From positions 51,970,333-52,034,332 of the forward strand of contig OX419756.1 in the NCBI GenBank assembly GCA_948567375.1: a stretch of DNA of 64,000 nucleotides, read 5' to 3'. Positions 47,401 through 60,254 of this stretch are shown here, in pieces. Position numbers and translations under genes: made by a program. This DNA is from Lunularia cruciata. Lineage: Eukaryota > Streptophyta > Marchantiopsida > Lunulariales > Lunulariaceae. The notes under the pieces were generated by a model that saw only the letters and a program-made list of their open reading frames with translations, did not search any database and was not told where the DNA came from. Every line of letters starts with the position of its first letter. Positions within the stretch are counted from its first letter, which is position 1.

Positions 47401-49649
47401 ATGGTGCTACAAGTGAAGCAAGCAGCAATAAAAAATCAGCCCTACATTACTCACCAAAACGCAGTCAAGAAATGAGATAGAGTAGATATCCTTTACTTAT
47501 GATAATTAATTGATTGTTCAAGTACAAAAATGGTCAATACAATCACCTATTTCAACCCTTATAACCATGACTGGCCATAACTTCAATCCATGGATCCAAT
47601 GACTACTTTGAGTAGATTACTCTGCTTGCAAGAATCAACTCTTTGCCTTGGTTTCTCTTGAAATGAAGGAACTAGAAAATGAACAGAAAATAAAGATATG
47701 CACCCCTACCTAGTGCACATGCCAACTTATCTATTTTTGCCTAACCCTAATATGATTTCTTTTATCTCTTCCTAATAATGCTCTACCTATAGTTTCTACC
47801 TCCTTTATGCACCACTACAATACATGCCTAATGACTCATGTTCCTAGATTCTCTATACAAAATAGATATTCATTGACATAACTTGAGTACCGCCTTTAGC
47901 TTTAATTACTACTTATCTCTTGCTACTGTACATTCCCATAGGATCTCTTGTAATGATACATCCAATAAGGATTTTCTTGCACATCTTGTAGGATGTTAGG
48001 ATCCAACAATTCATCTTCATCTTGCATTTCTCTTTTGTACATTCTTGTAGAAGATATTTCATGCACTTAAGACTTGGCCTTTTTTCATTTTGACACAAAG
48101 TCACTGCAAATAAAGTTAGATACAAGAAAGTTGGATGGTGCAAAAGGCCAAGTATTAGGTACAAGAGATCTTTTCTATAGGAATGTACAAAAGATAAGTG
48201 CGGGTGTTATTAGAAGTGTATAGAAAATCCTTTGAGAGTTTAAGGCAATTGTTTATAAGTGAGCTTCTGCCCTTGAGTGAGTGTTATGCTAGTTCTTCTT
48301 CATTCTTTGATCCTTCTATTGGTGACTATTTGATCACTAGAGCATTCCTCCTAGGAGAACCATATCTTTGGAAAATCAATTCTTGTAAGACAATTTACCT
48401 ACTTAACTTAATAATTGGATCTACATGCTAAAGATATTGCCAATCATGATTGTAAGAGCCAATTTATATGTTTTCATTGATGATTCATATTTTATTGATC
48501 AAGTAGTTGTTATTAGTAATGAAAATGCATTCTACCTCAAATTTTGATTGAGTTTTAAGTACATATTCAAGTTGTGAATGTGTAATTGTGTGAAGAAGTG
48601 ATCCTTGCTTTTCCTTTTGCACTATTCTCTTAATCATAGAGTGTGTTGCAGCATTGGCCATAGCATTACAATTGTTGATTGGAGAAGGAATGTTCCATGT
48701 AGGCCAAAGTGCTCACAAAGATGAAACAACTACAAACCATTTTTAGGGTTAAGTGTCTAAGGTGAACCCCATTCCTTGATAGAGTGTAATTGCTATAAGA
48801 ATCCTGCCTAAAATTCCTCTCTAAGCCAAGTGAAAGGCCAGCCACATAAGGAATATATTGTCATTTCTTCTTTCCTACAGTGTCCCGTACCTTTAACTAT
48901 AGGATTGGACCAATCCAATGAACACATGGAGATGAAAGTGAATCAAGATTTTGATATGGCATAAGCAAAGAAAATTGTAGATACATAGAGAGAAATGTGG
49001 AGTTTATCTTGTAGCTTTAAATAGAAATTTTGATTTGGAAGATAAAAAATCTAATAGTTGAGACAATGCAAATTTCTATCAAAATTGCATTTTTCCTCAT
49101 CTTTACTATACATTATTTATCTCCTTATCTTGTATTACCATATCATGATGGCCTATACACTGATATTTACAGTCCATGTGTTCTCAAAATATGTTAATTC
49201 TTCCCACAAGAAACTTCCTATTTTGTTGTCTTTGGATTTCTCCCTACTCTAAAGATTATTACTACAAATAACCATTCTTTGAAGGGTTCATGTACACAAA
49301 ATACTATTACAAAGAATTTCCTTTGCCTTTGAATGCTCTAAGGAGAAGTTCAGTCCTCTCCTTGTAATCAACTATTACTAGCATTAAAGAATCACAAGGA
49401 CTCCATGAATTTCTAATCTACATGTTCCCTAAGTTTTAAATTTAAGTCATCCATCCATATGTATTTCAATTTCTTCATACTAAGGGGTTGCACCTATAAC
49501 TTCAACTTATGCATCTTGGTTGTTGTCATCTTCTCCTCCACTGCTTCTTTGGAAGTGACACCAACTAATCACAAAGATCCTCCAAATTCTTGAGCATCTT
49601 TGTAATTATCTTCTCATTCTCCTTGGTACTATAAGGGTTCTATACCTTA
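47401..49649. other. AT-rich DNA, no gene recognised
   Basis: Short frames only. None shows a domain or consistent coding signal. It may contain 5' sequence of the minus-strand remnants on either side. Confidence 0.4.
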
Positions 49650-51141
49650 GAGGTGATTTCCTCTTGCAGTTTCTTCTTGTTGGTGGCTTGCTCCTTCTCC
49701 TCCCAAAGGTCATCTCACAAGAACTCCAATTTAAGTCCAATCTCCTTTTGTATTCTTCAATCATTGCTTCTTACGTGTTATACTTACCTTGCTTGGTTTC
49801 AACTTCCTCCAAAAGTCAAAGAACCTTTGCACTTTGGTCCTACAATCAATTTTACCCACTTTTGGTGTACAACACTTGCAAAATATTGCTCATCTCTTCT
49901 TGCAATCTTTGGATCTCCTCTTCTTGAACTTTCTTTACACACTCCAACTCTAACTCTTCATCTTCAACACCTTTTTCTCTTACAACAAGGTATCTCCTAT
50001 CCTAAACTCCTTCTTGTATAGGTTTTGATACCTTGTCATCTCTTCCTTTCAATCCTTATTCATTGCATTCATTGCAAACTCATTGCATGTAAGATCTTTA
50101 CCAACTAGATGTTATCTACAACCTCAAGCCAAGCCTCCTTATACTCTAGCTATACGCTATAAGTATCTCAATAATGTATGAATAGAATTTATAACACATC
50201 CCGCTCCATTATATATACATTTGGCTTGTTCCCATATCACAAGAGTTTGGTATGTAATTGCATCAGTAGGGCACTTTCTTTTATTGGTGAGCTTGACTTG
50301 GCTCAAAAGGCATGCTTAACCTTTGCTACCACTAAAGAGGTGAAAAGTAGCTCTTTCATTTCTCAATGGGCTTCCTCTTTGTTCTTTGTTTGCTCCATCT
50401 TACTTGTATGCAAAGTGCAACGGGTGGGTATCCTATTGGATAGTCTAGAACATCTTTTGGTAGTAAAGAATCCTCTTCTCTCCCCTTGTCTTCCAACTCC
50501 ATTCCAATTCTTCATCAAACTCCTCTTTTTGTCTATTTTTATTTTTCCAACTCTTTTGCGTACTCTTCTTCTTCTTCTTCTTTGTGATTTTCTAACTCTA
50601 TAACTTGAATTCTCTTTTGCTTCTTTGCCGATCTCAATGGCGTCTTCATTGCTGGAAAATATGGCACATAACTTCTTCCCATCTATCTTTTTTGGAACTT
50701 TGAACTTCCTAATATAATTATACAAGGCATTTGTCTAATGTTATATCTTCAATTATGCTTGTCCTTTGAAATCCAACAAGAAGTAGGACTTTGGAATGAA
50801 ATGTGATGGAAACTCACTCTTCTTGTCTTGATTGAGTAAATCCATTCCAATATAGAAGTGGATAATAAGCAACATGATGTAGTGTGGACTAAGTCCTTCA
50901 TAGTAAATATTTTTGCCCTAGGAATGGCAAAGATTTTTGCAAATTTGACCACCAATCTAAAAATGATGTGCTTAAAGAACACCAAAAACTTATTGGTAAG
51001 ATATGTTATCATGTGAGTAAAAAAGTTACTCATCAATGCCCCAGTGATTGCTCTCCATGAAGGGTCCTTATAATTTGACATAATCCAACTATTTGAGGTA
51101 TTCTTCCCTCCTATGAAGAAATTTTCAATGTGGTCTTGCAT
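49650..51141 (-). other. Unidentified long minus-strand coding remnant
   Basis: Three consecutive minus-strand zones read like one decayed protein. First, 50749-51141 is open for 130 codons, with hydrophobic helices (NFFTHMITYLTNKFLVFFKH). Next, 50363-50725 begins YNYIRKFKVPKKIDGKKL and runs into a very basic RRRRRR stretch. Last is a glutamate-rich coiled coil around 49850-50000 (EEEIQRLQEEM). The layout, a folded N-terminus followed by a charged coiled coil, resembles gag-like proteins of plant retroelements, but I cannot name the family. Confidence 0.4.
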
Positions 51142-51622
51142 TGCTTAGTTGATTGACCCAAAATGGGAATCAAATGTTATCCTATTTTTTTGTCCCACAT
51201 CTATTGCTAAGACCTTCTTCCAAAGTGATTTTTTCCAAGATTTAGCATTTTCATGTAGGTTTCCAAGTATTAATCTCTTACCACTTCTCATCTCTAAAGA
51301 CATCTACATAGATCAATACTTGCAATTCCATATAAAAGAGAGGATATTCTAAGCACTTTTCATCTCTAAGGCCATCAATGTAAAAAAATAGTCCCAATTA
51401 TACAAAAGAAAGGACATTCTCAAGATCTGTAGGGTTTCTTTCTGTGCTTCCATATCCCAAGGATTCAAAACCAGGTTCCTCAAACAAAGGAGTTTTAGGC
51501 AGATTTCTGAACTACATCTCTAGCCTTTTTGTCTATGGACTGAATTTACTTTGACAAGATTTCCCCATGATAATTGATTGCACTTACTTAACCCAAACAA
51601 AAAAATTCTATGAGATTGTCGA
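51142..51622. other. Flank of chromovirus C, no gene recognised
   Basis: AT-rich sequence between the unidentified remnant and the LTR of element C. Nothing assignable. Confidence 0.4.
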
Positions 51623-52029
51623 TGTCAAAGACCGAGATAGGAGAGAAATAGGAGAATGGAAACTCACATTGGGACACTTGAATGAGCGAAAACTCCAAAT
51701 GCCTAGCATGAGCTTTGGCTTTGGTAACTATAGGTAGCATACAAGGCCCTTGAGAACCTTCAAGAAGCTTCCTTGAACCGCTTTCTTAGAGTGCAAGCCA
51801 AGTTAACTAGGAAGCTTCTCAAGAAGCTTCCTTCTAGAAGCCGCCTACTTGGCGTGCAAGCTAAGCTAGTTAGAAGCTTCTAGAAGCTACCTGCTTGGAG
51901 CACAAGTTAACTAGTCGGGAAGCTTCCCAAGAAGCTTCCAAGATGCTTTTGGAATATTCTAGGCTAATTTGGCTTATTCTCTACTTCATTAGCCTTACTA
52001 ATTATGTCGCTAAACTCCATACTATTATT
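51623..52029 (-). repeat. 3' LTR of chromovirus C
   Basis: 407 bp. Six exact GAAGCTTC palindromes in U3. Positions 51873-51885 read GAAGCTTCTAGAA, a perfect three-module heat-shock-element pattern. Confidence 0.9.
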
Positions 52030-52551
52030 TATTCCCCCGCCGCTAGTTAGTGACGTCCTCGTTGCTAGTGAAGCTTCAAATTCTTGGATGGCCGTTTGTG
52101 CATTTTGGAGGTGAGAAAGAGGTTTCTATGTGGCATCATGAAGTGGATACACTTTCCAAAGGACCTTGTACTCCATATGTTGGCAACAGCCTTGTTGAAT
52201 ATGGTGACATGCAAGGATACAATCAATTTCATACTACTCATGTTCATTGATAGGGACAGGAAGAGGGGGAGGTTGGACTCAAGAGGAAAAGGAAGAGGGG
52301 TTAGGAACAAAGGGTTTCAAGTTGGAAACATGAAAGACATGATGGATACGCATATGACAAGGCAAGGCAAGTTGATAAGCAACATGAGAGACAATTTGGG
52401 TGATATCAAAGGGTCCTATCCAATTAGGAGCAAGTTTACAAACTTGGGTATCAAGTGGGAGAGGGAGGTTACTAGAGGATAGCATGACTTTATCACCGAC
52501 TTCAAAGGTGAGATCACAACGATGGTAGTCCGCATATTGTTTTTGGCGATT

Positions 52552-53466
52552 CTAAGCAACAAGGAGGTGAGACTTGGCTTGTTGGAGAGAGTGGGATATA
52601 GTGGTCAAGAATGTGGAAGTATGAGGAACTTGAGATGGAGGGGGAGCAAGAAGAGAATCTGGAACAAGTGGATCTTGGCCAAAATTGAGAAAGAAAGGAG
52701 AAAATCCAGTGCTTGCATGTTTGGAATTGTTGTAGGCAAATTCTGCATCTGCAAGATATTCATCCCAATTGGTATGGTAGACATTGACAAAAGCACGCAA
52801 CATATTCTCCAATGTACAATTTGCATGTTCGGTTTGTCCATCAATTTGAGGATGATAGGCCGTGGACAAAGCAAGCTTGGTGCCGAGTATCTGGAAGAGT
52901 GCTTGCCAAAACTCTCTAGTTAATCAAGGATCATGGTTGGAGATGAGTACACATGGCATCCCATGATGCTTGAAGACATTGTCAAAGTAGATTTGCGCTA
53001 AGGTTGGAGCATCCAAGGTATCACAGGTTGGTGCCAAGTAGATTTGCTTATTAAGCTTATCCACAAACACCATGATTACGGTGTGTCCTTGTTTTTTCTT
53101 TGGCAAAGATGTGATGAGATCCAAGCTCACATGCTCCTAGCAAGCGGATGGAATGGCGGGTGGTTGAAGAAGTCCACTTGGCTTCTGGTTGTTGGCCTTG
53201 TTACATTGGCAGCTCTCACATGATTGGACAAATTCTTGAACATCTTGTGCCATGTTGGGCCACCACCATTGACGTTGGAGGGTACCCAAGGTCTTGTCCA
53301 CACCCATGTGACGAGCAATGGGTAAATCATGGGCTTCTTGAAGACACACAAGTTGAAGATCACCTTTAGCTGGAACAAAGATCCGGTCCTCATGGAATAA
53401 AAGGTCCTCCTTGATGGAGAAGGTGTTGTACTCCTTATTGCATGTTATAAGGCAACCATATACCAT
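52552..53466 (-). other. Element C: integrase
   Basis: Zinc module (HMGVDKTLGTLQRQWWWPNM, then CESCQCNK), MSLDLITSLPKKKQGH, VLISNHDP and STAYHPQIDGQTEH are all visible. These are Ty3/gypsy integrase signatures. Confidence 0.88.
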
Positions 53467-54042
53467 TTGGAAGAAGGGATCTTGATGTAGAGCTGACTGA
53501 AACTTGTTTGGACCTTGGAGTCAACTGACACCGTTGAAATTGCCGTTGTGATGAGAGGAAGAGACTTCAAATCAGGTCATTGTGATAAAGCATCAAGGAT
53601 GACATGGAACCGACCTGGTTTGTACTCAAGTTTGATGTCATACAGTTGGAGTTGTTCCTCCCATCGATGATGTAGACTCTTCATGTGTTCAAAGTGTAAG
53701 GTCTGCAACAATGGTTTGTGATCAGTTTGCATGATCACTTGTTTCTCCAAGAGGTAATGCCTCCATACCTTGGTAGCTTATACCATTGCAAATTGTTCTT
53801 GATCTCAAGTAGAGTAGTTTTGTTCAGCCGTATTGAGTCGGCAAGACACAAAGGCAATGGGATGGAGTCCATCCAGGAATTCTTGTTGCAGCATGGGTCT
53901 AATTGCAAAGTTAGAAGCATCAAAATCAACCACACAAGGTAGTTGAGTATCATATGGTTGAAGAATGGGTCTTGAAGACACCATATGCTTTAAATTTTGG
54001 AATGCCTCTTCAACATCCAATGCATCTGATCCATGAAGACTA

Positions 54043-54500
54043 CTAGAGCATTAGTGAATCCGAAAGGTAGAACTCTCCACTCAAAATGAACTCTCCACTT
54101 GTGTGAAAGGCAGTCTTTTGCACATCTTCTCTATCAATAGGAATTTGCCAATAGCCACTGCAAAGATCCAACTTGGAAAAGAAGCAAGTTCCACTTAGTT
54201 GATCAAGCAAGTCATCAATCCAAGGCAAGGGATATGCATTCTTCACGGTTTGCTTATTGAGCGCACGATAATCAACACAAAAACAAAGTCCTCCATCCTT
54301 CTTTGGAACAATTAGTACCGGTGCTCTACAAGGAGAGGTACTATGTCATATGAAGTCCTTCTCCAACAACTCTATAAGTGTTTTTTGCAAGTCCTCCAAC
54401 TCCTTTGGTGAGAGCTGATAGATTGGTCTACTCATTGGAGTACTCCCTGGAAATAGCTCAATCTTGAAGGGCATACCTTAATCGGAGGGTAATCCCTTTG
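54043..54500 (-). other. Element C: reverse transcriptase
   Basis: [18 protein letters not shown] and [15 protein letters not shown] blocks match the A-family reverse transcriptase. RNase H homology continues leftward (53805-54020, VDFDASNFAI). Confidence 0.85.
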
Positions 54501-54845
54501 GCAGATCATTCGAAACACGTCCGTAACCTCCTTAACTTTCCAATCAATCATTGCTTGATGAGCGCTCTCGGCCCTCCGCAAATTGTTCTTGTGCAATTGG
54601 CTTGATCCACACCACAAATACAGACTTATCTTCCTCCAAAGCTTGCTCTATGGCTGCTTTACTAACAAACTTCCCTTCTAGGGACTCATCTCCCTTCCAA
54701 GCTTGCTACCTTGTTGCCTTCTTGGCAAACTTCCCATCTTGGGACTCATCTCCCTTCCAAGTTTGCTCTATGGCTATGTTCTCAACAAACTTCCCATCTT
54801 GGGACTGACTATTCTTAGATGTCTTACTCAAAGGTGCCAGACAAC

Positions 54846-55242
54846 CTAATCGGAAATTCCTACCTTGGTGTGTACTTGAATTTGGCGGCGGGTCCAATTG
54901 AATTGAACCTTATGATTTTCAAGCCAAGGTAGACCCATAATGATATCATAGTGTAGAGGTGCTTCTACAAACCTCATACACTCCAAATACTCCTTCCCAA
55001 TCTTGAAGGTAACAGGATGCAAGGTGCAGAATGCATAACCCTTTCTACAATCCGCCATTTATAAAACTACTTCCAATCACTAGCTTGATAGGAATACCCA
55101 ATTCCTTTGCTACTTGCATAGACATGCAATTATCTAAACTTCCAAAATCAACCAAAATCCTACAATCCCGATTAGATATCATACCTTGCAAGTGAAGCAA
55201 ACTTGCATAGGTCGAGCCTTCAATCCCATTGGAAATAATCAA
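54846..55242 (-). other. Element C: retropepsin-like protease
   Basis: Homologous to the protease of element A. The active-site block lies near 55150, with an IMGLPWLE motif downstream. Confidence 0.78.
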
Positions 55243-55539
55243 GCTCCCAATAGGTAGCTCAAAATCTCCTACTGGGATTCTTGTTTCCCTGATTATTCCA
55301 CCTCACAACCTCCTCCTGTGCAACTTGTCGAGGTCATCTATTCTTGAATGGACATTCAACAATGCGATGCTCCAATTGGCGACAATAAAAACAACCACCA
55401 TTTTGTCACAGTTTCTCTCTATCTGTCGTGCCAAGTGGTCTTTGTTGAATGGCATCAATCTCCATTGGTGTTGGCTCCTCCACTTGTGTGTAGTGTATTA
55501 GTAGGCTTTGTGGAGGTTGAGGTCAAGACCAAGTTGTTG

Positions 55540-56173
55540 CCACCAAGGAATCAAAACGTTCGGCCAACCGCATGGCTTCCTCCAAGTGTTGTGGCTCTTG
55601 CATGGTTACTTCTAATTTGGTTCTTGCCTTCAAGCCCCTCATGAATCAATCCAAAGCTTCACCTTCCAATATATTTGGAATTTGCATGATGGTATTTTGG
55701 ACTGCGTGATGTAACTTCTTACAGAGCCAATCTATTTCAACTTTGCCAACTTATCTCGTGCAGCTTGTGCGGCATTTATAGCTTTGAACCGACTAATTAT
55801 TGCGCTCTTGAATTCTGCCCATATCAAGATTGGTACAAAAAAATTTTTGTTTAGCTCGCTCCACTTGGAATCTACACCATAGCTTTGCTACTCCATCCAA
55901 TTGGCTAGAAGCCAAGAGAATTTGTTTTTGCTTGTCTTGTAGATTGGTAGCTTCAAAATAACATTCACAATCAAAAACAAAATTCTCCACTGCACCCATA
56001 AGATTCTTGCCTTCAAATACCTTGGGTTTAGGGAATCTGATCCGATCTTCTCCTTCTTGAATTGGTACTCTCTCCACCTTCTCTTGTCGTCGAAGGTCTT
56101 GTTCATCCAACAATCGAGTAAGGTGCTTGATTTGTTGTTGCATAGCAAGGATAACATCGGGTATTGCCGCCAT
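55540..56173 (-). other. Element C: gag
   Basis: The frame at 55793-56173 starts with ATG and keeps 126 codons: an N-terminal coiled coil (MQQQIKHLTRLLDEQDLRRQ), an FPKPKVFEGKN linker and the start of the capsid-like region (DCECYFEATNL). This is the best-preserved gag of the family in the window. Confidence 0.82.
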
Positions 56174-56444
56174 GGTTGCTACTCTATCACACCACTCCCA
56201 ATATATCTAATTTATTAACACATAGAAACAACACGTCCATCGTTCTCCATAAGTTACAATCGGAAGCACCAAGGGTTCCTTAGATATGGTGATTATATGC
56301 ATAAAATCTTGTCCAAAGTGCAAGGTGATGAATTGTGTAAAATGATGCTTGGGTAGTATTTGGATGCACAAATCCCAATGGTTTGGTGGAAGTAGATTTG
56401 GTGGTCCATAAATTCTATCCATCTTATTCTTGCTCTAATACCAA

Positions 56445-56867
56445 TGTAAAAGACCGAGATCGAGGAGAGAAATAGGAGAATAGAAACTCACATTGGGACA
56501 CTTGAATGAGGGAAAACTCCGGATGCCTAGCATGAGCTTTGGCTTTGGTATTTATAGGTAGCATACAAGGCCCTTGAGAAGCTTCAAGAAGCTTCCTTGA
56601 GTTGCTTTCTTAGAGTGCAAGCCAAGTTAACTAGGAAGCTTCTCAAGAAGCTTCCTTCTAAAAGCCGCCTACTTGGCATGCAAGCTAAGCTAGTTAGAAG
56701 CTTCTAGGAGTTTCCTTCTAGAAGCTACCTACTTGGAGCGCAAGTTAACTAGTCGGGAAGCTTCCCAAGAAGCTTTCTAGATGCTTTTGGAATATTCTAG
56801 GCTAATTTGGCTTATTCTCTACTTTGTTAGCCTTACTAACTATGTTGCTAAACTCCATACTATTACA
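56445..56867 (-). repeat. 5' LTR of chromovirus C
   Basis: 423 bp, TG...CA. TATA box at 56549-56557. It shares with the other C LTR a short extra cttcaagaagc block that A lacks, so A and C represent two subfamilies. Confidence 0.9.
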
Positions 56868-59684
56868 GTCTAATTGTGTTTCCTTGTTTCCTTTTCTTTT
56901 ATACCATCATTACCAACTCCAATGGAATTCAACCATTCCTCAATTAATATCTTCATGTGAGAAAGTGTTTTTGGTGGTTGCAAAACATACTTGAGAGGCA
57001 ACACCTTGAGTGCCAAGCATCAAATTTCCCACATATGTAAAAATTTAACACCTCATTTCAACCAAATCCTTGGATAAATCTTCCTATTTCTTTGTCTTTG
57101 GACTTCTTTACTGTACAATACTCCAAAGAACTAATTATCTAACTCTTAAGAGGGGCATATTTAGGAATCTTGCAGAAAAAAGTCTCATTCTGAATAACTT
57201 CCAATTAGAGATTTCTTCCTAATTTGTTGTTAAGGTTCTTCCAATGGTATACAAAGGAAAGAAAATGATAAAGAAAACTAAGAAAACTAAAATTTTGAAA
57301 AGAATTAGTCACCACATACTTGACTAACATATGTAGGAATTTCTCCACTTCTTCATGTTGTAGATACCCAAAACAACTCCATAAAATCAAAGGATTATTT
57401 ATTAGAAGCAATATCTCAAATACTCATAAATTATTCCTAACAAGCTCCTTGAAGAGGTGATGTTATGCTTAATTCATGGGCAAAAGTGATTTATCAAGAC
57501 ATTATAGTTCATCAAGCTAATACTTTAAGACCTCTAATGATAATACCTTTTCTAGCCAAATACATAATAAGGACAAGGAAGAAATAGTCTTGTTAGTGAA
57601 ACTAGCTATAGAAAAATGGTGTATAGCTTTTAGCACTCCACTACACTCTCTAACTTGACTTAAGATCCTACCAAAGATGGTACACAAGGGGATAAACATA
57701 GAAATTAAAAGTCCAAATGTCAAATATGTTGATGTGGTCACCCACCTCATGTAAACATCTCAAATGCTCTAATCATAGTCTTTATGTATGTTTCCCATAT
57801 GTATTTTTACCTCTTGTAAGGTAAAGAGTGTATAACACCATGCATGGTATATCTCGTGCTTCTCTAAATGATTCAGATGGTACAATGTAACCAGAGCTTG
57901 TATAAAAATAATATAATAACATGGGATGCTCCATGTTATATCTCACTATACTTGGAAAACCATGACCTACTCACCTCCAACCTCATATAAATAAATTCTA
58001 AGTCTCAATATCTTAAAAATTATAAGTCTTTGTAACTTCTTTTTTTTATCTGCATAATTTTCAAACCAGTTTTTACTAAAAAAAGTCGTATGAAAACCAA
58101 CAGCTCACAACCTTATAATATTTAGTAATCAAAACCCTATGAAGTCTAATTATAGCCATATCACTTTACAAAATACTCACAACCTTCAATGTAGATTACA
58201 TTTGAACCAAAATTGTAAAGAAAAGAGAATAACTTATTTACAAACATCGATGTTTACTAAATTCACATGGACATGGTAGTGAAGGAACTCTAAACACTTA
58301 AGGACCTAAGCTTAGATGATCAAGGAAGTCTAGATTGACATAATGTTGGAGTCTTTCTTTTGGATAATGAAGTACGTAACTGTAAACCACTACTAAAGGA
58401 TGAAGGAACATTGCCAATAGAAAGAATGAAATTTGAGCATTGCATATCAAATGAGATTTAGGAATCAATACTTGTAACCAATGAATAGTATTCTTGGATC
58501 TTGGGGTCTGCTAAAAACCCCTTGAAGTTCACTTGGCAAAAAGCACTTAGTGTGTATAAAATTCTATGACACTAATTTAATCTCTAGAAGGCGACACCGG
58601 GTTTTTGGCTTTTGCACAATCCACCCAATACAAGAATTGGGAACTCACAGAATTAAAGTATTTTCAAATGATTCGAGATGGACATTTTAAAGTATCTTGA
58701 GAGAAAATTTTAAATGAGATATCTTGAAAAGTATATTTAAACTGTGTTTTTAAAGCTTGATACTAAGTTTTAAACTGATTAATCCATAAAAATATGAGAT
58801 GAATTGAGATAAACATGGAACGTTATTACCGTATACTGCGTTGAACAAGCTTCATCATATATTAAGAAAGATGAATTAAAGATAGTTTAGAAACTATTTT
58901 GAGAAAGACAATCAAATAGGACATCTGATTAGAAATTCTTTAGCTTTCTACCAAGTATTTCATATTTTATTCCAAAAGTATACATAATGTATTATTATCT
59001 TCAAGAAAAACATTAAAACTGCCCATACACATTGAACAAGTTTGTGGATTACCTTCAGATTGGCACTAAAAGCCCAAAATATTTGGCAATAAAAATAATT
59101 TTCAACTTATAAGAAAAAATCTCTCTTAATAATTGATATCAAACCGGGATATCCTGAACTAAATAATTTGTATTGCATGTGTTCTCTAAAAATTCCAATT
59201 CTTAAACAGAACATGTACACTCTGAATAACTATAAGAAATATCAACAATCGACGATGAGAAGGAAATATCAGGTTTCTTAACTTCACAATCCTATGCTAT
59301 CTTGAAACTAATGGTTCTTCTAGTAACTCATTACTAATTACTAACTAATTACTAATTAACTATCGATACTGGCAACGTTCAACATCAACAATCAATTACA
59401 AGCAATCCTGGAAATCAACAACAATGTCAAATGAACTAATAATGTTGTGGATTTCGAAGAAGATTCGACTCGAGCTATAGAGTTTGGTAAAAACAGAGAA
59501 AAAGTTAGGAATGTTCTGAGTAATTACAATTACCAAATTCCTACTTTTAAGATCTTTTAAGGTAGATGATGCACATTCCTATCTGTGAGTCCAGCAATCA
59601 TAGACATGATGTAGTTACCAAAACATGCCAAATCTGACAAGCACGCTAGTTAGCTAGCTGGTAACAGAAGTGCTGCTTCCGAGG
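56868..59684. other. AT-rich DNA grading into the right gene island, no gene recognised
   Basis: Short frames only. Composition becomes more balanced after about 59400, where the promoter region of the proline-rich protein gene begins. A tactaatta-type simple repeat lies near 59330-59365. Confidence 0.4.
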
Positions 59685-59692
59685 TATATATA
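59685..59692 (+). promoter_or_regulatory. TATA box of the proline-rich protein gene
   Basis: TATATATA about 95 bp before the chosen start codon. Transcription would start near 59715-59725, giving a 5' UTR of roughly 65-70 nt. Confidence 0.55.
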
Positions 59693-59786
59693 CTGCATAG
59701 TCCCAGTTAGCAGCCAGTATGGCCTTACCAGAGTTTGAGTGAAGATTGTATACACAGGACTCGCAGAAAGTGGGAGAATTGCCAAC

Positions 59787-60245
59787 ATGGGGAAGATGAA
59801 TCAGTCGACCGCTGGCTTCTGTATGGCACTGGTATGTTGTGTGTGCATCGGAGGAATGCTATTCCCCACAGCAATGGCATCCCGCACTCTCATGGCGGAT
59901 ACTCCATCAGCACCACCACCAGCTTCGCACAACTTTAACTTATGGAACTTCTTCCCCAGCTTACCTAGGTCGAGTCCATCTCCCGCTTCACCTCTCCCAT
60001 CTTCCATTTCCCATCCTTCTATCCCCACAGTGCCTCCTCTACCCGATATCTTTCGGCTTCCCAGTGCACCTCCTTCTCATCTACCTTCTTTCCCTTCCGT
60101 CCCACTCCCTTCCAAATTTCCACCTCGTCCACATACAAAGTCTTCTCCTCCTCCTCCACAGAGAGAGTCTCCTCCTCCTAACGAAACCCCATACTCCCCT
60201 CCTCCTCACCATTCTGCCACGGCTCCCAGTCCTCATAAGGGATGA
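59787..60245 (+). CDS. Secreted proline-rich, extensin-like cell-wall protein
   Basis: 152 codons from the first ATG of the frame; the frame is open upstream but without ATG, and a second ATG lies at 59796. A signal peptide covers residues about 9-31 (FCMALVCCVCIGGMLF core), with likely cleavage after TAMA. The rest is rich in Pro, Ser and His: a PS-rich middle (about 47-115), then three SPPP-type extensin glycosylation motifs (SPPPP at 120-124, SPPP at 128-131 and 137-140, the last after Tyr). Such proteins are secreted, hydroxylated on proline and O-glycosylated, and become part of the wall. It lacks the repeated YVY cross-link motifs of classical extensins, so it is better called extensin-like or a proline-rich protein. 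No GPI tail. It looks intact. A perfect hairpin follows 9 bp after the stop. Confidence 0.75.
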   Translation: MGKMNQSTAGFCMALVCCVCIGGMLFPTAMASRTLMADTPSAPPPASHNFNLWNFFPSLPRSSPSPASPLPSSISHPSIPTVPPLPDIFRLPSAPPSHLPSFPSVPLPSKFPPRPHTKSSPPPPQRESPPPNETPYSPPPHHSATAPSPHKG

Positions 60246-60254
60246 TCATCTGTA

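Larger units (their letters stand above)
51623..56867 (-). mobile_element. Ty3/gypsy chromovirus C (same family as A), broken
   Basis: Second full-outline member of the A family, minus strand, 5.2 kb. LTRs at 51623-52029 and 56445-56867, flanked by gtcga (51618-51622) and gtcta (56868-56872), 4 of 5 matching. Polypurine tract at 52030-52042; primer site at 56432-56443. Parts in element order: gag (about 56173-55540), protease (about 55242-54846), reverse transcriptase (about 54500-54043), RNase H (about 54020-53700), integrase (about 53466-52552), and the GPY/F-to-chromodomain region (about 52485-52065). LTR divergence is around 6% by eye, like A, so both inserted in a similar period. Broken, on the order of ten or more breaks. 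Confidence 0.92.

Noticed and set aside
59739-59786. Upstream extension of the proline-rich protein frame
   Set aside because: It would need a GTG start. The ATG at 59787 directly precedes a good signal peptide and suits the TATA box at 59685.
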